Part shown: positions 9,144 through 16,219 of the stretch, one piece after another
Layout: the number at the start of each line of letters is the position of its first letter
How positions within the stretch are numbered: the first letter of the stretch is position 1
Source of the DNA: Iodobacter sp.
GTDB taxonomy: Bacteria; Pseudomonadota; Gammaproteobacteria; Burkholderiales; Chitinibacteraceae
Length of the DNA: 41,027 bases
Assembly: GCF_025352645.1 (NCBI RefSeq)
Contig: NZ_JANXSO010000030.1
Span: 1-41,027 of the forward strand
Direction: 5' to 3'
Made by a program: the position numbers and the translations under genes
Notes under the pieces: generated by a model
Told to the model about the DNA's origin: nothing
The model's input: the letters and a program-made list of their open reading frames with translations, nothing else
Database searches by the model: none

Positions 9144-10622
9144 TTACTGCACTGCCGCAAGCAGCCGCTCTTCAGATAATCCTTCGCTCATTTGCCCAGC
9201 AATCCGGCCTTTGTTCACGATATAAGTGCTATCGCAAAAGCTGGCGATTTCGCTGTATTCGCTAGAAACAAACACCACCGCATTACCCGCTGCCGCGTAT
9301 TCATTAACGATGCGCATAATTTCGTATTTAGAGCTTAGATCGATACCAAAGGTAGGATCATCCAGCAGCATAATGCGCGCGCCAGTGCTCATGCATTTGG
9401 CGATGACTACTTTTTGCTGATTACCGCCGGATAAAAACCTGACTTGCTGCTCCGGCCCGCTGGTTTTTACGTGTAAGCGCTTAATCAGGGACTCAACCAG
9501 TTCTCGGCTACGCACCTCATCAATAAGTAAGTTTGGAGCCAACTTATCAAATAAGGACATTAACATATTGTCAGAAACACTAAAATCTAAAACCAAGCCT
9601 TGGCTGCGCCTATCCTCAGGCACAAGATTGATTCCCAACTTAATTGCGTCTTTAGGCGTGCGGATTTTAACTTCTTCGCCATCTAGCAAGATCTGCCCTG
9701 AGGCGATGGTATCTAGACCAAAAATAGCTTGTAGAATTTCGGTGCGGCCACTGCCCAATAAGCCAGCCAACCCCACCACCTGCCCTGGGTAAACGGCAAA
9801 AGACACTTCATTTAAGGCCGTAGTGACCACGTTTCTTAGCTCTAGTAAGGGCGTTTGCTTGGTGTTTACATTACGCTGCCAGTTTTCATTGGCTTGGCGA
9901 TGATGGCCCAACATATCAGCCACCAGCGCTTCTAGATTAGTGCTGAGCACCGGCGAGCTACGTACCAGATGGCCATCTCTTAATACGCTCACCGTATCGC
10001 AAATCTTAAAAATATCCCGTAAATAATGTGTGATATAGATGATGGAAACCCCTTGGGATTTCAGCCGTTTAACCACCGTAAACAGCTTTTCGATTTCCAT
10101 ATCGGATAAAGAAGCAGTTGGCTCGTCCAAGATAATCATCTTGGCCTCTTGCGAAATGGCTTTGGCGATTTCCAATAGCTGCTGTTGGCCCATCGTCAGC
10201 TCGCCTACCGCCTGCCGTGGGTCGAGCGTTACACCCATTTTTGCCAGCACCGCCAAGGTGGCCTGCTCCATCGCGGCGTGATCGACCAAGCCCCAACTAC
10301 CTTGCCAATTAGCCATAAACAGGTTTTCTGCCACGCTCATGGTGGCAACAAGGCTTAAATCCTGATAAACCATCACAATGCCTGCTGCACGCGCATCCCG
10401 TGGTGATTGAAAATCAACCACCTTGCCAAATACCTCCAGCTGACCTGCATCACGCTGATAAAAGCCATTTAACAGCTTCATCAGGGTGGATTTACCCGCA
10501 CCATTTTGCCCAACAATCGCATGAACTTCGCCTTGTCTTAGGGTGAAATCCACCCCTTTTAGCACGGCATTGCCATCAAACGATTTAGTCAGGCCGCGTG
10601 CTTGAATCGCTATTTTATTCAT
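9144..10622 (-). CDS. CUT2-family sugar ABC transporter double ATP-binding protein (RbsA-like)
   Basis: 492 residues with two fused nucleotide-binding domains, as in RbsA/MglA. NBD1 has Walker A GQNGAGKS, signature LTMGQQQLLEIAKAI and Walker B MIILDEPT. NBD2 has GLLGSGRTE in place of Walker A (an Arg here is usual for this family), signature FLSGGNQQKVVIAKCM, and a Walker B reading MLLDDPTFGID, where the catalytic Glu is Asp. The start at 10622 was chosen over a GTG/ATG 14 codons upstream because MNKIAIQARGLTKSFDG is the normal N-terminus and CCTGGAAA precedes it. It powers uptake through the adjacent permease. A 237-bp gap without a recognisable gene separates it from the permease gene. Confidence 0.93.
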   Translation of the reverse strand: MNKIAIQARGLTKSFDGNAVLKGVDFTLRQGEVHAIVGQNGAGKSTLMKLLNGFYQRDAGQLEVFGKVVDFQSPRDARAAGIVMVYQDLSLVATMSVAENLFMANWQGSWGLVDHAAMEQATLAVLAKMGVTLDPRQAVGELTMGQQQLLEIAKAISQEAKMIILDEPTASLSDMEIEKLFTVVKRLKSQGVSIIYITHYLRDIFKICDTVSVLRDGHLVRSSPVLSTNLEALVADMLGHHRQANENWQRNVNTKQTPLLELRNVVTTALNEVSFAVYPGQVVGLAGLLGSGRTEILQAIFGLDTIASGQILLDGEEVKIRTPKDAIKLGINLVPEDRRSQGLVLDFSVSDNMLMSLFDKLAPNLLIDEVRSRELVESLIKRLHVKTSGPEQQVRFLSGGNQQKVVIAKCMSTGARIMLLDDPTFGIDLSSKYEIMRIVNEYAAAGNAVVFVSSEYSEIASFCDSTYIVNKGRIAGQMSEGLSEERLLAAVQ

Positions 10623-10714
10623 TTGTTTTCCAGGGCTTACTGTGTAGGCAACTTCACCAAGCATAATTTAGGCGCTTATCACAAGACGATCACGGGTCTG
10701 TTAGCCTTGAATCA

Positions 10715-10787
10715 TCGTAGGGCGGGTGAAATCCACCGTTTTCTAGCACTTCATGCCAAAGTCTGGCGGGTTTCACCCACCCTACGA
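10715..10787. repeat. long inverted repeat of the TAGGGYGGGTGAAA type
   Basis: Two 23-bp arms, 10715-10737 and 10765-10787, pair at 20 positions, the three mismatches being transitions that still allow G-U pairs in RNA. The core is TAGGGCGGGTGAAA. It lies between the ATPase and binding-protein genes. Its base content and palindromic layout match REP-like intergenic repeats and related units elsewhere in this window. Confidence 0.7.
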
Positions 10788-10831
10788 AAGATGCTCTACA
10801 TACCATTGGCTTTTGTGGACTTCAGCTGTAC

Positions 10832-10856
10832 GCGTGGGCAAAAATATTGCCCACGC
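10832..10856. terminator. GC-rich hairpin after the binding-protein gene
   Basis: Perfect 10-bp arms GCGTGGGCAA (10832-10841) and TTGCCCACGC (10847-10856) around AAATA. It lies 6 bp past the end of the minus-strand binding-protein gene. The T-run (10864-10870) is on the + strand side, so as a terminator it would fit + transcription. On the minus strand it may instead attenuate read-through from binding protein to ATPase, giving excess binding protein. Confidence 0.45.
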
Positions 10857-10861
10857 TACAA

Positions 10862-11923
10862 TTATTTTTTTGCGGCCAAAGCCTTCACAACGGCATCTGG
10901 CGGCTGGCGAAATAAGGCTTTTTGCCACTGAGTAGATAGATTATTGGAGGTGACCTTGATGGCATCCACGGTGACAAAGGCTGGAGTTGGCTTATTCAGT
11001 AGCGATAAAGCGCCCATGGTGGCAAGCGTTTTGCCCATGTCATACGGCAGATCGCTCACAATCCCCGCCACATTGCCGCCTTTCACCATATCCAGCGCAT
11101 TAGCCGCGCCTAAGTCCATAGTGATCACTTTTACATCTTTACGCCCTGCAGCACGCACTGCGGCAGTAACGCCTTCGGCAATCGCATCCCAAGGGGCATA
11201 AATCGCTTTTACTGATGGGTTTTGCGTCAGAATGGCTGAGGCAATCACTTCGCCATCGTTTGGATTGGCAATCCCCTTATCCGCCACTACTTTGATATTT
11301 GGGTAGCGTGCTAATACCGCCTTAACCGCATTATCACGTTGATTGGTTACATAGTAATTAGCCGCATGGTGAATCACCGCCACATCGCCCTTGCCACCAA
11401 TGCTGTCAGCCATTAGCTCTGCAGCTGATTTACCCATGCCAAATAAATCATCCGTCACAATACCTGCGTAATCTTTACCAACCTTAAAGCCCTGTGGTGC
11501 ATTGCTAATAAATACCAGCTTCACGCCCTGCTGCACCGCTTGCTTAAATGCTACCGCGCCCGAAACCGGATCAATCACTAGGGAAATAATAATATTTGGC
11601 TTGAGCGCTAAAACAGTTTCTAAATCGGTGCGCTGTTTTTTAGGATCCATTTCAGCGTCTGTCACCGCCACTACTTTAATCCCTAGCTCATCAAATACTT
11701 TTTTTGCACCTGCAATCAGCGCGGTCGAAAAATCTGAAGTGGTATGCATCAAGATGGCCGCTTTGTAATCTTTGCCCTTTAACTGAGCCAGATCTTGCGT
11801 TGCGATCTTTACTTGAGCGTAAGGTGTGGGTGTTTCACCATTTGGCCCAACGGTGTGATCCACGGCTGCCAAGGCATTTGTACAGAACAAAGCAAGCAAT
11901 AGACCTTTTAGACTTGTGCGCAT
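10862..11923 (-). CDS. periplasmic sugar-binding protein of a CUT2 ABC transporter
   Basis: 353 residues. A signal peptide (residues 1-19, ending ALA) leads to a Peripla_BP_4/type 1 periplasmic-binding fold. Typical segments are YKAAILMHTTSDFSTALIAGAKKVFDELGI, the LALKPNIIISLVIDP strand-loop, GDVAVIHHAANYYVTNQRDNAV, and VKAIYAPWDAIAEGVTAAVRA. It delivers the ligand to the permease and ATPase encoded downstream. The ATG at 11923 follows an AAGGTGAGG Shine-Dalgarno. The promoter region carries four phased TAGGTG repeats. The ligand is likely a sugar linked to chitin breakdown by context, but that is an inference. Confidence 0.9.
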   Translation of the reverse strand: MRTSLKGLLLALFCTNALAAVDHTVGPNGETPTPYAQVKIATQDLAQLKGKDYKAAILMHTTSDFSTALIAGAKKVFDELGIKVVAVTDAEMDPKKQRTDLETVLALKPNIIISLVIDPVSGAVAFKQAVQQGVKLVFISNAPQGFKVGKDYAGIVTDDLFGMGKSAAELMADSIGGKGDVAVIHHAANYYVTNQRDNAVKAVLARYPNIKVVADKGIANPNDGEVIASAILTQNPSVKAIYAPWDAIAEGVTAAVRAAGRKDVKVITMDLGAANALDMVKGGNVAGIVSDLPYDMGKTLATMGALSLLNKPTPAFVTVDAIKVTSNNLSTQWQKALFRQPPDAVVKALAAKK

Positions 11924-11939
11924 TTTACCGACCTCACCT

Positions 11940-11977
11940 TAGGTGTTAATAGGTGTAGTTTAGGTGTTTTATAGGTG
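11940..11977. promoter_or_regulatory. four helically phased TAGGTG repeats upstream of the CUT2 binding-protein gene
   Basis: TAGGTG occurs at 11940, 11950, 11961 and 11972, that is with steps of 10, 11 and 11 bp, one turn of B-DNA each. All four lie in the same orientation (CACCTA on the coding minus strand), ending 17 bp upstream of the start codon at 11923. This looks like an array of half-sites for a cooperatively binding regulator. The first copy also abuts the Shine-Dalgarno. Confidence 0.6.
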
Positions 11978-12082
11978 GTGTCAACAGTCAAACACAAATA
12001 AATGCCAAATAAATAAGTAATCAATGATTTAGCAACACAAATCCTCGTTACTAGATAAATAACGGCTAAAAAACAAAGGCAT

Positions 12083-12112
12083 AAAAAAATTCCCCTGACT
12101 AAGCAGGGGAAT
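12083..12112 (-). terminator. rho-independent terminator of the CUT1-type binding-protein gene
   Basis: Stem ATTCCCCTG (12089-12097) and CAGGGGAAT (12104-12112) with a 6-nt loop. Seven As at 12083-12089 become a T-run on the minus strand, right after the gene that ends at 12149. It isolates this gene from the CUT2 genes downstream. Confidence 0.88.
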
Positions 12113-12148
12113 AAATGCCGAGAAACCGGCAGAGGAAAACATTAAGAA

Positions 12149-13423
12149 TTACTTAGCAGCAATGCGCTCATTCCACTTTTTAGCAGCAGTATTCAAAGCT
12201 TCTTTAGCTGATTTACGGCCTTCAATTGCGGCTTGAACTTCATCATTGAACTCTTTATTCATCGATGTTGCATCTGGCATTAGCGCAGCTGGCAGGGTCA
12301 AAGTACGTGCAGCACCCATTGATTTAGCGGCGGTCGCACGTGCTACGCCAACCGGATCGCCACTGGCTGCGCCAGACATAAAGAATTCGCTTTCAGCCGC
12401 TTTGCGAGCAGATGGGAAAGTAGTCCCAGTTGCTTGTGAAAAGCCTAATTGCTGTTCGCTATTAGTCAGGAACAAGCCCAATTTAGCTGCAGCTTCTGGA
12501 TATTTGTAAGCTTTAGGCTGAACAAACGCCATCAACCAAGCTCCCAGAGCCATTTTGCCGCCGCCCGATGGGAAAGCCATCACAGCAGTGCGATCATAAG
12601 CTGGCTTATTATCAGTCACCAATTTACCCAAGGCGGTTGGGCCTGTGGTCATCATGGCGATTTTGCCAGCGCCGTAACCGGCAATTTCTTGTTCAAATTC
12701 AAGGCGGAAGCTGTCTTTTGGCAAGACGCCTTCTTTGTAAAGGCTAGCAAACAATTCAACCGCTTTAATATGCTTAGGGCTATTAAACACAGCTTTGCCA
12801 TTTTCGAAAATTGGCAGGCCCATATACTGGAACCAAGGGATCATGCCGCCATCGCCGCTCTTGGTTGCCAATTTAGGCGAGAATGCAACTACGCCCGTTT
12901 TTTTAGTAATGGTACGAGCCGTCGCTACAAATTCATCAAAATTCTTAGGATCAGCCTTAATGCCACTCTTGCTTAGAATTTCTTTGTTATACGCAATCAC
13001 AGATACTGCGTTATAGAAAGGATAGCCATAAACCTTGCCATTAACGGTTAAGTCTTGCAGAGCGCCCGGCTGATATTCAGCTTTATTTTTGCCCATCAAA
13101 CCATCAAGTGGTTGCAGCAAATCTTTGTGCGCATATTCATGCGTCCACGGGGTATTAAAATTAACCAGCGCAGGTGGATTACCCGCAGCAATGGCCGAAA
13201 TCAGCTTAGGCTGAATTTGATCCCAGTTCATATCAACCCAAACGGCTTCTAGATCTGGGTTAGCCTTGTTGAAGCGCTGAACTGCATCGTTCCAGTAAGG
13301 GGCAAACTTAGTAATGTTAAATGTCCAGAATTCAACTTTGATAGGATCTGCTGCGTGAGCAAAAGTTGAAGACAGCATGGCTGCCAGCAATAAAGGACGT
13401 ACTAACTTAAAGCGCTTTGACAT
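12149..13423 (-). CDS. CUT1-family (type 1) sugar-binding protein, without adjacent permeases
   Basis: 424 residues. Signal peptide residues 1-24 (MLSSTFAHA) and an SBP_bac_1/MalE-like fold: VEFWTFNITKFAPYWNDAVQRFNKANPDLEAVWV, KVYGYPFYNAVSVIAYNKEIL, GKIAMMTTGPTALGKL and GAWLMAFVQPKAYKYPEAAAKLGLFL. Proteins of this family bind oligosaccharides or amino sugars and work with two MalF/MalG-type permeases and a MalK-type ATPase. None is encoded here, and the neighbouring transporter is the unrelated CUT2 class. The GGAGAGAGAG Shine-Dalgarno is strong and the gene has its own terminator, which suggests high monocistronic expression. It may serve a transporter encoded elsewhere, or a chitin-oligomer sensor. 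Family sure, substrate inferred. Confidence 0.92.
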   Translation of the reverse strand: MSKRFKLVRPLLLAAMLSSTFAHAADPIKVEFWTFNITKFAPYWNDAVQRFNKANPDLEAVWVDMNWDQIQPKLISAIAAGNPPALVNFNTPWTHEYAHKDLLQPLDGLMGKNKAEYQPGALQDLTVNGKVYGYPFYNAVSVIAYNKEILSKSGIKADPKNFDEFVATARTITKKTGVVAFSPKLATKSGDGGMIPWFQYMGLPIFENGKAVFNSPKHIKAVELFASLYKEGVLPKDSFRLEFEQEIAGYGAGKIAMMTTGPTALGKLVTDNKPAYDRTAVMAFPSGGGKMALGAWLMAFVQPKAYKYPEAAAKLGLFLTNSEQQLGFSQATGTTFPSARKAAESEFFMSGAASGDPVGVARATAAKSMGAARTLTLPAALMPDATSMNKEFNDEVQAAIEGRKSAKEALNTAAKKWNERIAAK

Positions 13424-13800
13424 AATTCTCTCTCTCCGAGTTTATGAAGTGGTCTTTTAAAAGAAGCCCCACCCTATGGGATACGACATTAAATCTATTG
13501 ACTCGACTTATTGATTCGATGTTTAAACACCACACCTGTTTCAAATTTTTCTATTTAGTCGCTAACCACCACCCAAATAAGCTCAGCACAGAGCGGATAA
13601 GGGCTAAAATAATCGCCGCACTTTGCAATGTGCAATAATTACATTGCCTTAGGTGATTAAAAGCAAAATGTAGGCATTTTGTAGGTGAACGTCAAGGATT
13701 ACGCGTTTTCGTTGTATTTTTGTCATAACTACAATCCATGGCTTATTTCTTGCTTAAAAATTTCTTTTTCTGAACAAATTCTTTCTAAAAAGCAGGGAAT
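13424..13800. promoter_or_regulatory. divergent intergenic region with phased TAGGTG/TAGGCA sites and an inverted repeat
   Basis: The 377-bp gap between the minus-strand binding-protein gene and the + strand tfoX-like gene holds no gene. TAGGTG occurs at 13650, TAGGCA at 13671 and TAGGTG at 13682 (steps 21 and 11 bp, two and one helical turns), the same motif and phasing as at 11940-11977. Just beside it, GCAATGT (13625-13631) and ACATTGC (13641-13647) form a 7-bp inverted repeat with 9-bp spacing. These are plausible operators for the binding-protein gene. The AGGGA ahead of 13801 is the tfoX Shine-Dalgarno. Confidence 0.5.
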
Positions 13801-14133
13801 ATGGCTAAGCGCAATCAATACGTCGAGTACTTGCTAGAACAGCTCGCAGGCTTGGGCACCTTACGTGCTAAAGCCATGTTTGGTGGTTATGGCTTTTATT
13901 GCGACGAGATTTTCTTCGCCATCGTGGTGAACGATATTTTGTATATCAAAGCGGATGCCCAATCTAAAGAAGAGTTCACCCGCCTAGGGCTAGCCCCCTT
14001 TAGTTACCACAAGAAAGACGGCACGCCGCAAAGCATGGCTTACTACCCGCCACCAGATACCGCCCTTGAAGAACCAGAAGAGATGATAATTTGGGCAAAA
14101 AAAGGCATTGCTGCGGCTTTACGTCAACGCTAA
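13801..14133 (+). CDS. TfoX N-terminal-domain protein
   Basis: 110 residues that match the TfoX_N domain: KAMFGGYGFYCDEIFFAIVVNDILYIKADAQSKEEF and the late PFSYHKKDG...MAYYPPPD region. In Vibrio, full-length TfoX also has a C-terminal domain and links chitin sensing to competence; this protein has only the N-terminal domain, as many small family members do, so a competence role should not be assumed. The start is supported by AGGGA 5-9 bp upstream. It sits beside the chitin-uptake block and divergent from the CUT1 binding protein. Confidence 0.87.
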   Translation: MAKRNQYVEYLLEQLAGLGTLRAKAMFGGYGFYCDEIFFAIVVNDILYIKADAQSKEEFTRLGLAPFSYHKKDGTPQSMAYYPPPDTALEEPEEMIIWAKKGIAAALRQR

Positions 14134-14241
14134 GGCTTCACGGCAGCACCGTTCTCGTAGACAATTGAGATGAAAATCACCATTTGATCAAAAATCAAAC
14201 CGGTGCCAGATCTCTGTCACGCTGAACCCAGATAAGACACT

Positions 14242-14260
14242 GGTATAAAAATTTGATGCC
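14242..14260. promoter_or_regulatory. palindrome-like site over the putative hisB -10 box
   Basis: GGTATAAAAATTTGATGCC at 14242-14260 differs at only two positions from the perfect palindrome in hisB at 14374-14392. It includes TATAAA (14244-14249), which could be the hisB -10 box 50 bp before the start codon, so a protein bound here would block transcription. No convincing -35 was found. Confidence 0.45.
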
Positions 14261-14299
14261 GATATTATTTTTAAATAAACCACCTTCGGGGATTTATTA

Positions 14300-14893
14300 A
14301 TGCGTCAGATCACTGTTAGCCGTAATACGCTAGAAACTCAGATTACCCTCACCTTAAATTTGGATGGAACTGGGGTATCAAAATTTGATACCGGCGTGCC
14401 CTTTTTTGAACATATGCTGGACCAAGTTGCCCGTCATGGCCTATTTGATATCGAAATCAAAGCCGTGGGCGATTTGCATATCGACGCTCACCACACCGTA
14501 GAAGACGTAGGCATCACCCTGGGCCAAGCGTTTGCTCAAGCCGTGGGCGACAAAAAAGGTATACGCCGTTACGGCCATAGCTATGTGCCACTGGATGAAG
14601 CGCTCAGCCGCGTGGTGGTTGATTTATCTGGCCGTCCCTGTTTGGAATACAACGTTAACTACACGCGCGCCATGATTGGCGGTTTTGACGTTGATCTATT
14701 TGGCGAATTCTTCCGCGGCTTTATCAATCACGCCGCCATCAGCTTGCATATCGATAATCTAAAAGGCCAAAACGCCCATCATCAAGCCGAAACCGTATTT
14801 AAAGCGTTAGGCCGAGCCTTACGCATGGCGGTGGAGTTAGACGAGCGCATGGCAGGGATCACCCCCTCCACCAAGGGCACGCTCGTCGGCTAA
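14300..14893 (+). CDS. hisB: imidazoleglycerol-phosphate dehydratase
   Basis: Catalyses the Mn-dependent dehydration of imidazole glycerol phosphate to imidazole acetol phosphate, the sixth step of histidine synthesis. The 197-residue length fits the monofunctional enzyme of most betaproteobacteria, without the HisN-type phosphatase domain of the enterobacterial fusion. The duplicated metal-binding motifs are present: [16 protein letters not shown] at residues 63-78 and [18 protein letters not shown] near residues 156-173. It heads a + strand his run. Its stop codon overlaps the next start (TAATG). A palindrome lies inside codons 25-31. Confidence 0.97.
   Translation: MRQITVSRNTLETQITLTLNLDGTGVSKFDTGVPFFEHMLDQVARHGLFDIEIKAVGDLHIDAHHTVEDVGITLGQAFAQAVGDKKGIRRYGHSYVPLDEALSRVVVDLSGRPCLEYNVNYTRAMIGGFDVDLFGEFFRGFINHAAISLHIDNLKGQNAHHQAETVFKALGRALRMAVELDERMAGITPSTKGTLVG
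14374..14392. promoter_or_regulatory. 19-bp palindrome inside hisB, near-copy of the promoter site
   Basis: GGTATCAAAATTTGATACC has perfect 9-bp arms around one central A. It is 132 bp downstream of its 17/19 match at 14242-14260. Paired operators at this distance are compatible with repression by looping. It could also be coincidence within the codons for G-V-S-K-F-D-T. Confidence 0.45.
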
Positions 14894-15345
14894 TGCGCAT
14901 CATCTGCGCCTTGCTGCTGCTCTATGCCAGCCCAAGCCACAGCAGTAATTGGCTGCAATGGGCAAGCGATAGTGACTCCAGCAGCTGGATTGATACTGAT
15001 TCTGTGATCGAGCGCCGTAACCAAGTTTACTACCGCTATCAATGGCGCTATTTAAACGCCCAAAGCAGTAAAGATGGCGAATACGACAGCCGCCAAACCA
15101 GCGTTGCAGTGGATTGCCAAACAGGGCGCAGCGCTAGCCTAAAGCATCTTTTGATACGGCAAAACACAGTCATCGCTGAGCTAGTTGGCCATGATTTCCT
15201 TACTCAAAGTTTGGCAGGCACGGTGCATGCTGTCGCTTGCCTGATTAATGAGCAGAAAAAACGTGGCACAGCCTTGCAACTGTGTCAGTATCAAGCTGAT
15301 ATCAATCACCCGATCTGCGGCGATGCGGCCCTGATCAAACGCTGA
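14893..15345 (+). CDS. small exported protein, surface-adhesin E-like
   Basis: 150 residues with a short N-terminal signal peptide ([17 protein letters not shown]). The body resembles the surface-adhesin protein E family: SSWIDTDSVIERRNQVYYRYQWRYLNAQ, then a serine-rich turn and SVAVDCQTGRSASL, the VDC motif being typical. Three more cysteines follow and could form disulfides. The function is unknown. It is translationally coupled to hisB through a TAATG overlap and ends 9 bp before hisH, so it is part of the his transcription unit despite having no obvious link to histidine. Confidence 0.75.
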   Translation: MRIICALLLLYASPSHSSNWLQWASDSDSSSWIDTDSVIERRNQVYYRYQWRYLNAQSSKDGEYDSRQTSVAVDCQTGRSASLKHLLIRQNTVIAELVGHDFLTQSLAGTVHAVACLINEQKKRGTALQLCQYQADINHPICGDAALIKR

Positions 15346-15354
15346 AAATACGCC

Positions 15355-15996
15355 ATGAAAATTGCAGTTGTTGATTATGGAATGGGCAATTTACGCTCAG
15401 TCACCAAGGCTTTAGAACATGTAGCAGGCGACTTGGCCAATATTGTGCTGACTGCCGATCCCGCTATTGTTGCAGCAGCAGACAAAGTGGTCTTCCCAGG
15501 CCAAGGGGCTATGCCCGATTGCATGAAAGAATTGACCGAGCGCGGCTTAAAACAAGCCGTGCTTGATGCGGCTCAAAACAAACCCTTTCTAGGCATTTGC
15601 GTAGGTGCACAGCTTTTATTTGAATCCAGCGAAGAAGGCCATACCGCAGGGCTTGGGGTATTTAAGGGCAAGGTAGTACGCTTTCCCAAGGAAAAAATGC
15701 TGGATGCCCAAGGGCAAAAATTAAAAGTGCCGCATATGGGTTGGAATGAAATGTTTAAGGTGCAAGATCACCCGCTGTGGGCAGGTATTGCCGAAGGGGA
15801 ACGCTTTTACTTTGTGCACAGCTATCATTTTCAGCCTAGTGAAAACATTGCCGTGTTAGAAAGTGCCTATCCATATCGCTTTGCAGCGGCGGTTGCAAGG
15901 GATAATATCTTTGCTATTCAATGCCATCCTGAAAAAAGTCATCATGCTGGTCTAAGCTTATTAAAGAATTTTGTAAACTGGAACGGTAAAATCTAA
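15355..15996 (+). CDS. hisH: imidazole glycerol phosphate synthase, glutamine amidotransferase subunit
   Basis: HisH hydrolyses glutamine and channels ammonia to HisF to make IGP and AICAR. 213 residues. The class I amidotransferase triad is visible: the nucleophile in GICVGAQLLFE and His-Glu in QCHPEKSHHAG. The N-terminus IAVVDYGMGNLRSVTKALEH is diagnostic. It is separated from hisA by a 67-codon gene and from hisF by about 1.5 kb. Confidence 0.97.
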   Translation: MKIAVVDYGMGNLRSVTKALEHVAGDLANIVLTADPAIVAAADKVVFPGQGAMPDCMKELTERGLKQAVLDAAQNKPFLGICVGAQLLFESSEEGHTAGLGVFKGKVVRFPKEKMLDAQGQKLKVPHMGWNEMFKVQDHPLWAGIAEGERFYFVHSYHFQPSENIAVLESAYPYRFAAAVARDNIFAIQCHPEKSHHAGLSLLKNFVNWNGKI

Positions 15997-16008
15997 AAGG
16001 TAGTTGGA

Positions 16009-16212
16009 ATGAAGCGCTTCTGGATTCAATTCTGCTCCGCACTAAAAACCAGCTTATTGATGACGGGTACTTTTAGTGTAGTGATGGAATGCTTCAATAG
16101 CCCTGCTGATGCAGAGCGGCCATCTAGCCTATTTTTCTTTGTTTTTATGCTGGTTTGTAATGTCTTGATTCAATCTGGACAAAACTTTTTCTCCACACTT
16201 AAAAAAACCTGA
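16009..16212 (+). CDS. small membrane protein of unknown function
   Basis: 67 residues with two hydrophobic segments, about 15-28 and 41-57 ([20 protein letters not shown]), and basic ends, so probably a two-pass inner-membrane protein. AAAGGTAG precedes the ATG as a Shine-Dalgarno. It starts 12 bp after hisH and ends 7 bp before hisA, which argues for real translation within the his operon. It was not recognised as a known family. Confidence 0.6.
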   Translation: MKRFWIQFCSALKTSLLMTGTFSVVMECFNSPADAERPSSLFFFVFMLVCNVLIQSGQNFFSTLKKT

Positions 16213-16219
16213 CGCCATT

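Noticed and set aside
12449-12976. 175-codon + strand open frame
   Set aside because: It lies wholly antisense to the CUT1 binding-protein gene, which has clear family homology, a signal peptide and a terminator.
14184-14198. FNR-like TTGAT/ATCAA dyad upstream of hisB
   Set aside because: The spacer is 5 bp, not the 4 bp of the FNR site, and a his gene is an unlikely target.
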